The position numbers and the translations under genes are program-made. Positions 22,530 to 34,744 of a stretch of 64,000 nucleotides of DNA are shown here, piece by piece. The notes beneath the pieces are model-generated. The model had not been told where the DNA came from. It saw only the letters and a list, made by a program, of their open reading frames with translations, and did no database searches. Each line of letters starts with the position of its first letter. Position 1 is the stretch's first letter. The stretch is from Sapria himalayana (lineage: Eukaryota > Streptophyta > Magnoliopsida > Malpighiales > Rafflesiaceae), in NCBI GenBank assembly GCA_029783825.1, contig JAREIK010001718.1, positions 1,813,898 through 1,877,897 of the forward strand, written 5' to 3'.

Positions 22530-24700
22530 ACCATGAGGCATCTTCTACATTCTTGCATACACATGAGGCTCAAAATAATGGCAACAAAAATTGGATACCT
22601 CTTCTACTAACTAAGCATTGCAACTTGAACCTTCCACTTTGACCTTGTTAGTGATATTGCTATTTAAATGACCAAAAAATCTATAACATCAAGTTTACAT
22701 ATTAAGTATAAAATTTTTCCAAATTATTCATTAAATTATAAAATGTGGCAAAATATTGAAAATTTTAATCTTTCGAAATGATACATCCAATGGTACTATA
22801 CTGAATTAGTGATCTTTGCCTTATAAGGGGAGAGAGTGTATTGAAAGTTGTTCCATTAAATCAAAGAAATTATGACAGAATATATGCTCTAATTTTCAAA
22901 TAATAATTGAAATATCTTTTTTTAATCTCTCCATAGCATTCAGTTTAATTGTTGTTGAAGCTAAACCTTTGAAAAAAAATATTAACTCTATCAAAGTTTG
23001 TCATATATTTTGTTGAAATGAGCTCATGAAAAATAATAGGAATTAAACATTTCATGAATACATGAAAATCACGACTCTTCATCCCAAACTAGTTGAATTT
23101 TCTAATGTTTGCATACCTAACCATATTTGAAGCATAACTATCAGTAAATTTTAGATTTTTTACCCATTCACATAATACTTGTTTACTAAGTTTATTTAGT
23201 GTAACATACCTTAAATAATTTTTTAGTAGCTTCATTTTATTCTAACTTAGGCCTTCAACATTACTCCTTTAGATGTTCCATTGCCTTCTCATCATCTTTA
23301 TTTTTTCCTTCAACTTGTATAACTATATTAAATACATTTTCAAAAATATTCTTCTCAATATGCATCATATCTATATTATGTCTAATTAGATTTGAGCTCT
23401 AGTATGACAAATCCCAAAAGTTACTATGTTTATTCCACCCACAAGCCTTGTAAAACATACCATTAATAACTTCATAATCAATATCAGTGACTTTTTTCAA
23501 CCCCAAGTCATTTATTTGCTTTAGAATTTGTTCACGGATCATAATATGTGATGATGGTGCCATTTCTATTTAAATCTTGAGAAAAGAGTTTTGTTATTCC
23601 TGAATGCATGCATGATCAAAAAATAGAAACTTATGATGATTGTCAAACTAAGTTGTCTTCCGACCATTAGTCAATATAAATGCTTGTGAATGTTACATGT
23701 AATATGGACAAGAAAGTTTGTTAAATGTACTCCAACCCAAAAGTATTGAGTATGCATGGACATCTTTAATTCTCAACATGAGTGTTGTTTTCATTTGAAA
23801 ATTTTGTTTTTTTTGATACATCATAAGTTTACATGCATTTCTCAAAGTTGTTTCAATTCAACTATCAAAGGCTGAAAGAAAATTTCTATCTTATTTTTAG
23901 GATTGATAGGCCCGAGAATAATTATAGATATGAAAAGGTAACTCTACATGCACATCAATGATAATAAATTATATGAGATAACAATTATTGATCATGATGA
24001 ATACTATTGTCCCGGATAACTGAATGACTAACAACCATCAATACATAATCCCAATCTCACATTATGACTCTCTGAAGAAAATGGAGGATATATGTGGCTT
24101 AAATTCTTCCATGCCTCTAAATCAGATTGATGACACATTGTCACATTTTCTTGAGCATGCTCATCATGCTATTGCATATGTGTAGCCATTGCTTCTAAAG
24201 CAAAAAACCATTGCAACCTCTGGCTTAGAGGAAAGTAATACATTCTCTTGAATGACACATTATTTTGTGTTTCTCTGATCCCCTTTTCCTTTTAAATTAA
24301 GGATGGTTACAAAAATTAAAATTTATCAAAGCACTATCATCACCCCAATATATCATATAGTTATTATTGCAAAAATTAATCTTCTCTACTATAAGATAAA
24401 GGTCTTAAACTATTTTCTATGTTCTATTAAAATTGTTAATCATTTTGTTGTCATCTAGTAATACCTCTCATAAAAGCCAAATAAAATCATCATAACATCT
24501 TTATAAAAAATGATTCACTGATGTCTATTCTACACATAATATTCTAGAACAAATTCCTTTCTAAAAAAGTGCACCTTAACCTCATCCAATTTCAAGAACT
24601 TGTAATTATGTCACTTCTTATAATGACACTTGAATCTAGTCACATCAGATATTATTAATCACTTACATGCATAACCAATATACCTTTCAACCACATGAAT
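22530..24700 (-). pseudogene. tnp2-type transposase of CACTA element C, decayed
   Basis: The minus strand parallels element B's tnp2 gene in order and spacing. The 24300-24400 block ('ggatggttacaaaaatt... atatcatatagttattattgcaa') matches 45920-46020. The 23400-23520 block ('tactatgtttattccacc') matches 45060-45180. The 23060-23110 block ('catgaaaatcacgactcttcatcccaaa') matches 44710-44750. tnp2 is the DDE-type transposase of En/Spm elements. All frames are full of stops. The gene's C-terminal part lies on the other side of element A at 8.5-9.7 kb. Confidence 0.65.
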
Positions 24701-24720
24701 CAAATCTTTGCTAATGATTC

Positions 24721-27700
24721 CATTAGTATTAAGCCTAGTGTCATGACCCAGACTCATGTTTATTCTTTCTAAAAACATTAACAACATTATGCAAATTTTT
24801 AAATTTAAATTAATGTCAAGTATTGTTAATATAGAAACTCACACACACACACACATGTATGTGTGTGTGTGCGCCACCACCTATGTAATAATTACAATAA
24901 TAATACAAGAATTCAAATATGAAAATCATAATCTCAAAATTCTGAAAAATACTTTAATATTATAGGCTAGCATAGTAGAAATCGAGATACAAAAATTTCT
25001 AGGTTATAGAAAAGAACCTAGACTCATCCTCTTTATCAATTCATAGTGGCTGATTATTAGATCAAGTATGCTTCTCATTGCCCAAAAAGGAAGAATAGGA
25101 TTTGAAAAAAAATATAAAATATATAACAAAAAGCAAAAGAACATAGAGGACATGTCAATTTTGTGTTTTTTTTTGGAAATCCTTGAATATTTGTTTATCT
25201 TTGAGCATTATTATTTCATTCATAGTTTCTGCATTATTTATAATTTTCTTTCCCCCATTTTGACAGGGTAATAATATTGATGCACAATGAACCTCACTAC
25301 CTCAAGTGCAACCCGTTTGTTTGAATAAAAAACCTTAACACCATGAATGAGTTTCACTAATGCTGGAACATTTATAGTTATATATACATTAAACAAACAA
25401 AAAGCATTAGTGTCTTCAAAGTGATTAATAATATTATTATTAATTCATAATTCAATGGAAGCATGCAATTGCAATCACAACATATGATAAAAATGGAATT
25501 TACTGTTGTTCATATCCATAAAAGTTATGGAAAGTAGGCAATAAAAAGAAAATATAAACAAAGAAAGGGATCACTTATGATAAATTTGATGATATCTCTA
25601 TTAACAGAACCACATTCATAGCCTCCCCTTTAGTGGATTATGGAACCTCTAAATTGAATTAAAGAAAAGAGGTCTAATTTAAAATGTTTATATTGAGTTT
25701 GAAGTTAAACAATGGAGCAGTATATGAAAAGAATGTGCATGTGATATGATTCAATATTACAGAAAATTAATGGTGAGATTCTGCTAAAATAATGAAGGTG
25801 CATATGCTTAGAAGGCAAACCTCTCTTAAATCTATTGTCTTCCAAGTAATGAAGGTGATTGAAATCTTGGTGTTGACAATTATTATTATCATTATTATTT
25901 TTTTTTAAAAAAAAGTAAAACTAAATTACTTACCAAAATGTAAAACTCATAGAATAATTGAAATGCTCCAAGTTTCACGCACCAATTAAGCCACCCTCCC
26001 TGAAAAAACACAAACAAACCTTAGGATTTGAGTTTAAAATAGTGAATGTGTAGCTGACATATTGCTGAATTCTGATCCTTTTCTTTCCACATATTGCTGA
26101 AAAGGTGATGAAAATAAAAATCTATAATATTAAAATTAGCAACCATGCTGAGATTAAGTTGTGAATGAGTTAATATGGTTGTAAAAAACCCATTTGGATA
26201 AATGCAAATCAAAGAGCAAGAAAAATGAGTACACTGGATTTCTAAGAACAAGAAACTTGTTCCTGAAAAAGAAGCCTGCAGGGAAAAAAGAGGAGGCATC
26301 CCCAATTAGAAACCCTTCTAATATGCATTTTGACATGTCATTTTGAAACTCTATACATCAGATGGGATGGAATTATCCAGAGCTGATAACTTTGGGAGAT
26401 AAATTCCATGATCCATTTGTTGTTGGAACTTTGACCAGCCTCAATGAAACTGGTGTTTCAGTGGGAATTCCTCAGTCTCAAAGCCGGAAAATTCTTTAGA
26501 AACAAAGGCAAGTGAGATCAATATATTGAATGTGAGTTACAAGATAAACCTAGGGCTGAAACATGGTGTTAAATTTGGTGAGATTATTACCACATCTTCT
26601 ATCTTTTCAGGAGAACGTATGCAAGTAGAAATTTCTATTGAAAGAATTTTTGATACTGAAATAGGATTGCATATATATATATATATATACCTTTCTAAGT
26701 GAGTTTAATTATATTTGATTTTTTTTTTATTTTAATTATACAACCAAACATAACAAAATTATTTTCCATTACATTTTTCTTTCCTTGGTATTTTCTGAAA
26801 CTAAACAGATAAAAAGAGGGTGTATCATGTATGGTTGACCCACATGATATGCTAAAACATAGTTGGAATATTCATTTAGTATTTTTATCAAACAGGTACG
26901 CTGCTCCAGCACATGGACAAAATAACTTCAAAAACTAGCCTAACAATTTGGACCACAAACTAAATCCAATACAAATTATTAAGTAGGTAAACAAAGAAGA
27001 TAAGTGGATGCCTCATCCAGAAAAACTTTCTGCTTTAAAAGGGCAGAGTGCTTATTTCTTGAGTTTGCTTTAGAGTATGAAGCAATAGAGGAAAAAGGTT
27101 TCTCATTTTTGGGTGATGTGTTGTTGTTTGGACCACCACCAATGAAGTTGAAAATATGGGATTGAATGCAATGTGTGAGTTTTTCAAAAGTTTGGAAGTT
27201 TGGATGAAAAGCATTCTAATTATTGATTATGAACTTGGACACAGGTCGAAGGTGCACATGCTTACTTTTTTTTCTAGTTATTTTTATAGTATACTATAGC
27301 ATTAATAAATATAATTATCTAATACTTAAAACTCTTTAATTACTAAAATAAAAAAAAGTCAACATTATGAAATGATATAGACCTAGATATTAACAACCCA
27401 ACCAAAATGTCTAAGACTAAGCTATTCTTAGTCATAGATCATCCTCAACACCAACAACTTAACAACCTAAGAATAGATTAACATCAGTAGTATGAATCTA
27501 CTTTAAGATAATTAAAATAAAAATTATAGGGTGCCAAAAAAGATTTGATATTTTATATGCATATTTTAAAAAAATAAATACTTGTATGAATAATAGTGAT
27601 ATTGAAGACCTTAGAAGAAATGTCAAATAATATACCAAAAAAATATGACACATAGGATCTTTAGAAAACCCAACTAAGTATAAGTGGTGGGTACTTTGAA

Positions 27701-28040
27701 TATGGATCAACTTGAGGTTCATTGACCTCTTTTATTTATTACAATGAGTTTGCAAAGAAATACACAACTAAATTTATTATTAGTAAGAGTCTTTGAATTA
27801 GATTTTTAAAAGATGTTAAACTATTTCATATAATGTACACGTACATCTAGTTTGATTATCATAAAATTACTAGGATGACCAATAGGAATGACATAATAAA
27901 AATTAGAAAAAAAAATAATTTATAATTAATAATGAACATGAAGTAGAGTAGTCTTTATGACATTCAATATTTAGACTAGTTAAGATAATAATATATGCAC
28001 GTGTGTTTTTACCATACTTTGTTGATTTTAAGTAAAAACT
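24721..28040. other. AT-rich stretch without recognised gene
   Basis: An (AC)n/(GT)n inverted microsatellite lies at 24840-24872 and an (AT)n tract at 26671-26688. The part 26000-27250 is less AT-rich and has no match elsewhere in the window; it may be low-copy sequence. I could not assign its short frames to any family. No RNA gene is seen. Confidence 0.5.
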
Positions 28041-28044
28041 AAAT

Positions 28045-30200
28045 AAAAAAAATTTAGAGTTTTATGAGATCCTTCATCCTCATAATATCATTGCTATATA
28101 TGATTATTAATCAAAAGTCTTTATAAAATACAAAATTAAATTTTCAGCATTATATTTGATAATGCATCAAATAATGGCATCACTATAAATATTTTCATGA
28201 GAACTATTTGAGATTGTTACTTTGGTGAGAACTTTCATGTTACATATATGTGTCACATGATAAATTTAATAGTATAAGTTGGTTTACAAAAATTTTTATC
28301 TCATTAGAATATATATGAAATGAAATGTACTAAAATATATTAAGATATCTAATAAACTATAAAAGTTTTATACTAAGAAAATCGCCAGGGCTTAAAAGAA
28401 AAATTTCCAAGTGGATGTCACATACCATTGGAATTATGCATACCTTATATTGAATTCATATGTTTTCTATTAATACGTGATATCTGACTATATTAAAAGT
28501 AATATTAAAAAAATAATAATTGATGAATTAGACTATGGCATAAATATCTTAATTTTAAAATTCTTTAATAATTTTATGAAATGACAAACAAATCTCAATA
28601 TGTATATACTCAAACAAAATGCACTACACCAACACATGTAGTCTATTTGATGAATATAGAGAATATCAAGATTTTTGTGTCATGACAACTGAGATGAAAA
28701 TGAAGTATTTAAAATACTTATCCTGTATTCTATCTCTTTATTACTTGCCTGCCTATTTGAATTTGGATCCTCGGATGAAGGTGGAAGGGATGAAAAATAC
28801 TATTAAATACATATCCAATTTAATGAACTAACTTCAAGAACTAGATGGTAAGATGTATGGATGATTAGTTAACCTATTTAAATATAGGGGTGTTCACCCT
28901 ACCCTATGGGTAGGAAATATAGTCTTCCACCTTCCTACCAGAAACTTTGCGAAAGAAATTTTTTTACCCTACTCTACCCAATAAGAAGTAGCATTCCTAC
29001 CCGAAATCCTACATGATTAGTCAGGTAGGAAGTCGGGTAAGAAGTTGGGAAAACATTTATGTAGTTGTAGCTTTAAAATTTTTAAATATTTTAATAATTT
29101 TATTTAATAACATGCACTGATGTATTCAGGTAGGAAGTCGACAGTCAGGCAGGCGGCACGTGTAGTGCCGGGTTTTGTTGGGCTGAGCAGAATCACTTCG
29201 TAGTGCAATCAGAACTCAAAACTTGGCAGTCGACAGTTCACACTTTGCAGTGCAGTCAACAGTCAGAGTTGAAACTTTACAGTTTGCACTTCGTAGCATA
29301 GTAGGTAGTCAGAGTTGGTAGTTTGCACTTTACAGTGTAGTTGGCAGTTGTTAGTCGGTAGTCGGGAGTCAACTCGGTAGTTCGCACTTCGCAGAATCAT
29401 AGGATTCACTCTCTAGCTTTCACCCATTCAGAGTCATATTAGGGATGTAGGGTTTGGGTTTTGGTTATTTAGTGTTTATAATTATAAATTATAATATATA
29501 TGTGTATATATATATATATATATATTGTTTTAATATGGGTAGGGTAGGAATACGGAAATGGATTCTTCTTTCACATTCCTACCCTATTTTTGCGGTTAAT
29601 TGCTTAATCAAGTAGGGTAAGGTCGGGTATGGTAGTAACTTACGGCCAATCGAAAATTTGAACACCCCTATTTAAATATTATAAAAACAAGCATGATAGT
29701 TTTATGAATCCTTCGATAATAGAGATTGATATCATATTCATATATGATGACTTTTTGATTTAGTTAATTAGATCCAATTGATGAGATATTTCATTAAATA
29801 GGAGTGAGCTATCGAGGTACATAAAAACTAATTATTATTCTATTTTATTTCAAAATGATATTAAAAATTTGATATATCAAATTAGTAGAAATCATACGAA
29901 TCCATATTTCTCATGTTATCTAAAATTGTATAGAATCTACTGACTACTCTAGTATCTAGTACGACATCAAAGTCTCTTATTTTATGGATGTGAATATTAT
30001 TTCTGATAGGAGGACCACAATATGACTATATATTATTGAAACTCTATCATATTTAAAAGACAAATGTTTTATAGATGAGTATTCAAAAAATTGTGAAAGA
30101 GCTGCAAGTGGATATTAACATATATAAATAAGATGATAACTATATTGAGACTACAAGCTATGATGATCCAAACCAGATAATGTATCTAAAGATACTAGAT
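28045..30200 (+). pseudogene. Decayed hAT transposase, related to the intact one
   Basis: The sequence aligns with the hAT transposase at 14160-15560. 'agatccttcatcctcat' (28070) matches 14185, and 'tttgataatgcatcaaataatgg' (28155) matches the second catalytic Asp block at 14278. The 'MKVEGMKNTIKYISNLMN' frame (28776-28831) matches 'AKVEGVENTLTFISSCMN'. After the inserted 786-bp element, 'aggagtgagctatcgaggtaca' (29801) and 'ttctgataggaggaccacaatatgac' (30000) match the hATC region. Numerous stops and shifts show it is much older than the 12.6-16.3 kb element. Terminal repeats were not found, although 30600-30780 contains a degraded 'gggctgggcc' region that may be its old 3' end. Confidence 0.8.
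28885..29670. mobile_element. Non-autonomous hAT element (786 bp) with TSD TTTAAATA
   Basis: The ends are taggggtgttc (28885) and its complement gaacacccccta-type end gaacacccctA (to 29670), flanked by the 8-bp duplication tttaaata (28877-28884 and 29671-29678). Both subterminal regions repeat 'gggtaggaa' and 'cctaccc' motifs. The centre (29120-29400) is a degenerate tandem array around 'gcactttgcagtgtagt-gcagtc'. It has no coding capacity. It sits inside the older hAT transposase remnant, whose sequence resumes on the other side. Confidence 0.9.
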
Positions 30201-31370
30201 TTGCATGTAGTTTTTCATATTTTTTTACTTTAGATTTATATTTTCAAACCTTTTTTTTCATATTTTATCTTTCATTTCATATTAATGATATTGTGGTTTA
30301 TAGTGCAACTTATATAATTTTTTATATATGCATAATATTAGTATATACCACATACATGCATATATATATATATATATTATTAATTTTAACTATAAAACTA
30401 AAATTAATTAATTTTATGGTAGTCACATCCCACAACCTCAACCCATAAGCCATAGCAAGCTAGCTATGAGGGCTAGACTAGCCACTTGGTTCATTGCCAA
30501 CAACTAGACACCATTGTGCCACTATGCCTCTATTGACCATGGTGGCTAGCACATATTCCAGGTAGCCAACCTTCCTTGTCAACTATGGTCTAGAACCATT
30601 GGTAGCTAACCAAGGTTAGCATGGGGTTTTTTGTGGGCTGGGCCAGACACGATAGTGTGCTTGGGCCTAATCATGGTGATTATACTTTGTTGGAACCCAA
30701 CCTGGCATGATTCAACATGGCTGAATGTTTAATTCGGGCCATCAGACCATGCCATGCCTACCTATTAAGATTGACTAATACTCCATCTAGGATCTTTATA
30801 GATAACTAATGCGAAAAAAATTTTGTGATATGAAAAATAAGTATTATGACATGTTGATGTTATGATATAGTTCTTTTAAGTAGCCACTGTATGAATGTTC
30901 TACTTAACTTGTGAATGTCATAACCTTATCATTTGAGTTGTGACATAAGTTGTTGTCAGAACATGAATTATATTGTGCCGACTCTATTTTGTTACTGGGA
31001 TACTAAATAGTTGTATTAATTTTTGCTATGACAAGAAATATATTTGTACGACTTTATTTACTTATATTCACATTTAGTATCTAAGTGATTAGTAAATGAA
31101 CAATTATAAAAATGGAATAAGATAGTTGAATAGAATAATTATAATATGAGCAATTTCTTGTGTGCTCTTCCTCCCATGCTCCCCCTCTTTTATGTGGATC
31201 TTTTTGTGTATGTGATCATGCTTGTTCCTTCTCTTGTAGCTCAAATTTAATTCTGTCATCAATCATGTCATGGATATATCCTAACCATTGAAAATCCTTA
31301 TCATTTGGTGATGAACCAAGATATATCTAATGAACCAATGATAAGATCCTAGGCAATATATTTGTCTTTT
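30201..31370. other. Degenerate spacer
   Basis: An (AT)n tract lies at 30359-30378. A somewhat GC-richer stretch at 30420-30780 could be an eroded hAT terminus. The remainder grades into the R repeat. No gene is seen. Confidence 0.4.
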
Positions 31371-31374
31371 GTTT

Positions 31375-33660
31375 GACACTCACATACTAATTTTTTAGGT
31401 TATTTGGTGAGTATATCTTATTGTGTTTGCCCATATGCTAGTGCTCATTATAAAGATTTACTAAATTCTTATTTTGAGAAAATTTAACAATTATTAGTAA
31501 AATCATAGTGATTTTATGTGAAATTATAGACTGAGTTGAACAAATATTTAGAGGAGAAAGAAATAATGGAAAGTCATTAAAATGCCCTTATCATAACTTC
31601 GGCACACCCTATATACCTATTATTGAGTAGTTGTGATATCCATTTTAGCCATAACTATACAAAAATTAGTCATGATATTCTTTGTATAATATAACTATTC
31701 CACCGAGTTGACACAAGTATTTCATTCTACAACATAATCAACATGGTAACAATATTTTCTGGAGTAGTGGTTACCCTATGTCTTAAATACATAATGATCA
31801 TGACATTAATTTTTCATCATGATAGGCAAGTACCTCACTAGAACTAATAGTCAAGAAAATTTCTAAAATGACTTATTCGATATAGAGTTAAAACACTTAG
31901 TATTTTTAGGCATGATAATATTTTCTACCACGACTTCTTATTCTAAAGAGCATTTACTCTTGTCGTGACCTTTCCAACACAACAACTATGTGCTCTAGAG
32001 TGATAATCAAAGCCATGGCCAATTCCAATACCATGAATTTATGTTACAAAGATAATGATCAATCATGTTTCTTCCTAGTACCACGACACTTTGCTCAGAA
32101 AGTCAAGACCAAAGAAATCGCTAATTATAGTACCGTGACTTTTTGTTTTATAGTGTAAATGCATTGATCATGCTAATTCTCAATGTTATGACATTGTGCT
32201 CTATAGAAGAGTACATGAGTCATGATATCCTTTTCCACCATGACTTTGATACTCTAAAGAACTCAAGCAATCCTTTATTATAAATAAGATTATATACTTA
32301 TATTTTTACTTGGGCATTTATTGGGAATCCACACATCCATGAGATATCTCTTAATATATCTCTTATGATTTCCTTGCCAATACTCAACTAAATTGAGGTA
32401 TAAAGTTGGCCAATATACTTATGTTGTGATAAATAATTATTTGCATGAGTTTATGTTTATGTTAATGTTCTTATTTGGACATTAATGAATATGAATGAAA
32501 ATTAGAATCACAACTAGAGTATTCATGAATACATAAATTTATGTATATTGATCATATAAGATGATGATAGGTTAGTCATGGGACATACTCATATGGTATA
32601 GTAAGAAGGAAGCAATAGCCCTTCTAATCTTAATGCATGAGATAAACTAATATGTGAAGACCCAAAGTTGGGGAAAGTTTAATCATTATGAGTATAACCC
32701 TTATGAAACTAAATGCATAAATATATTTAAGACCAATCTATTATGTACTTTCTAGAAGAACTAACTTTCATGTAATTTGGAGATTAAGTAGAACATCTAA
32801 CCTAGAAGTTTTACCAGTAATTTGGAGATTAAGTAGAACATCTAACCTAGAAGTTTTACCAGTGTGAGATTTATGTGTCAGCTATGGAAGATGGTGATAT
32901 ATATATGTCATGGGATAGATAAAACTAGGAGAGATTAGTTTGGTGGTGACAACTCTAAAATTCATTTATTCTTGTATGATTTTCATAGGTGAGCTTCATG
33001 GAAAGGTATATGTAAATTATCATGAGTATGATACATGCCAAGCTAAAAATACAAATGCATTTAGTACTATATTGCATTTTTAAGATAATTATATGTTAAA
33101 GAATAGATGTGTATATTCAAAGGAATCATCAAGGATAATTAATGTATTGTTTAAAAGGAATATATGTGTGGATAACTCTTGCACAAAATGACATGTGACT
33201 TTGGTGTTAACATACCAAGATAAAAAGCTATGAGGAGATTATCTTTGATAGTAATAACCACCTTGTATGCCAAGATGACACATGGACATTTTCACACTTA
33301 TAGACCCTTCAACCAACAACCAAATATGGCATTGAGCAAATATATGAGAAACATCATCAAAAACTAGAACATTAGCCAACCCTAGAGTCTTAGTATCTTA
33401 TTGAAGACTAAGTACATCTATTCAACTTGATTATTATTTAGTTCCCTATTAGTTGATCAAACTACCCATACAATCTCTATGAGATTAATATCTAGACTCA
33501 TGTATACTTTATTGCTTGTATGACTTATAAACTTATACAACATTGGATGAAGGATCTTCACCTAATAAAGTTTTGGTATCATATCAATTAATGATAGTTT
33601 TGGAACTTCACAAAATCACAATAAGTTTTTGGCTCATTATCAGAGATAATTTAATTGTAG
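31375..33660 (+). repeat. LTR-like dispersed repeat, family R, copy 2
   Basis: It opens like the 34.7-kb copy ('catactaattttttaggttatttggtgagtatatcttattgtgt') and runs through the sub-repeat zone ('accatgaatttatgttacaaaga' and variants, 31600-32280). It then follows the 'gggacatactcatatggtatagtaagaaggaag' block (32580) and the 'aataaccaccttgtatgccaa' block (33260). It ends near 'acttcacaaaatcacaataagttttt' at 33605-33630. Copies at 34.7, 50.4, 55.2 and 59.4 kb share the same order, as expected of a long LTR. Confidence 0.6.
32773..32862. repeat. Exact 45-bp tandem duplication
   Basis: Positions 32773-32817 are repeated without change at 32818-32862 (starting taatttggagattaagtaga). Exact identity within an otherwise diverged repeat marks a recent local duplication. 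Confidence 0.95.
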
Positions 33661-34740
33661 TTTGATTAGTAAAATTGAGTAGACATAAATATCCTAGTAA
33701 AATGATAATACTATTTCTAGTTGTGTGGATAGAATTCTTGCTTAGTATTTATATTGTATTTGTATTTTCTTTTTGTCTATTTTATAACTACCAAAATTTA
33801 CATGAGATCTTTTGAGATATAGTTAGAATCTGTAGCCCTAGAAATTGAGACCAAAGAGGTGATCTTTTTCAACTAAATATTTCAAATGAAAGAGAGATGG
33901 ATTCATTTCAAAGTACTAGGTGGAATTTTAGATTGAATAATGATTTCAATCTATGCTATCATCCTTACATTCAAAGTCATTAAGAAATATTATATGAGAG
34001 TACATAACAATCACCACAACATGACTATTCATACTAGAGAGACTAACCATTATTTTAAGATAGCATCTTGGTATTACTAATAGAGGAAAAGAATAGTAAT
34101 GATGTAGAAGAAGATTAAATAAGATGAAAGGAAGTGAAAATCAGACTCGGGCATGATTTTAGATATTATTCAACCCTAAACTATAAAAATTTATGAGGAT
34201 GACAAAGAAAATCAGATAAAAAAGGATGATGAACAAAATAATAACATGATTGAGGTTGGTGTTTCCCTAAATGTAGCAACACGCGACAAAGTGGTTACTA
34301 TCACCATTATACCTATGATGGATAAAGTCGTGGAAAAAGCTGAAGGAGCATGAAATTATTTGGTATCACTACCCAAATAAATAAAGAAAATTTGAACATC
34401 TTCTACTTAGCATCATTGATTGAGAGATAAAGTACAAGGTGAAGGGATAAAGAAATATATACTTAAAAATAGCATGAACTTTTGAGATTGATAATGAAAA
34501 AATTAAACCCAAAAAATAAGTTTAACTATGGATGTTAAATGTAGTATTACTTGGGAGGTAACCCAAGAATTTATTTTGTTTTGTTTGATGAATAAACAAG
34601 TTACACCATGACCCATACACTTCATAATAAATTTCAAAATAAAAGTCCATCACGACACTCAAGCTTAATCATGGGTTTCCTAGATATATACTTTTTTATA
34701 TAAATGTTTAGAGGGAGATTCATTACTCGAGGATGTGCAT
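33661..34740. other. Decayed retroelement internal DNA
   Basis: The stretch lies between two R copies. The phrase 'cttgggaggtaacccaaga' (34550) recurs as 'tttggaggtaacccaagaaa' at 53726, so these internal regions belong to one element family. I recognise no gag, protease, reverse transcriptase or integrase motif. Confidence 0.45.
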
Positions 34741-34744
34741 TACC

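Larger units (their letters stand above)
22303..24720. mobile_element. CACTA element C, right part
   Basis: This is the continuation of element C beyond the inserted element A. It opens with the second copy of the 212-bp duplication and holds C's tnp2-type transposase in decayed form. No right CACTA terminus (tttgttgtagtg or similar) is found before the sequence loses similarity to element B near 24.7 kb, so the end is taken as truncated. Confidence 0.55.

Noticed and set aside
24841..24872. AC/GT inverted microsatellite as a regulatory palindrome
   Set aside because: A simple dinucleotide tract with a central 'atgtatgt'. The symmetry follows from the repeat itself.
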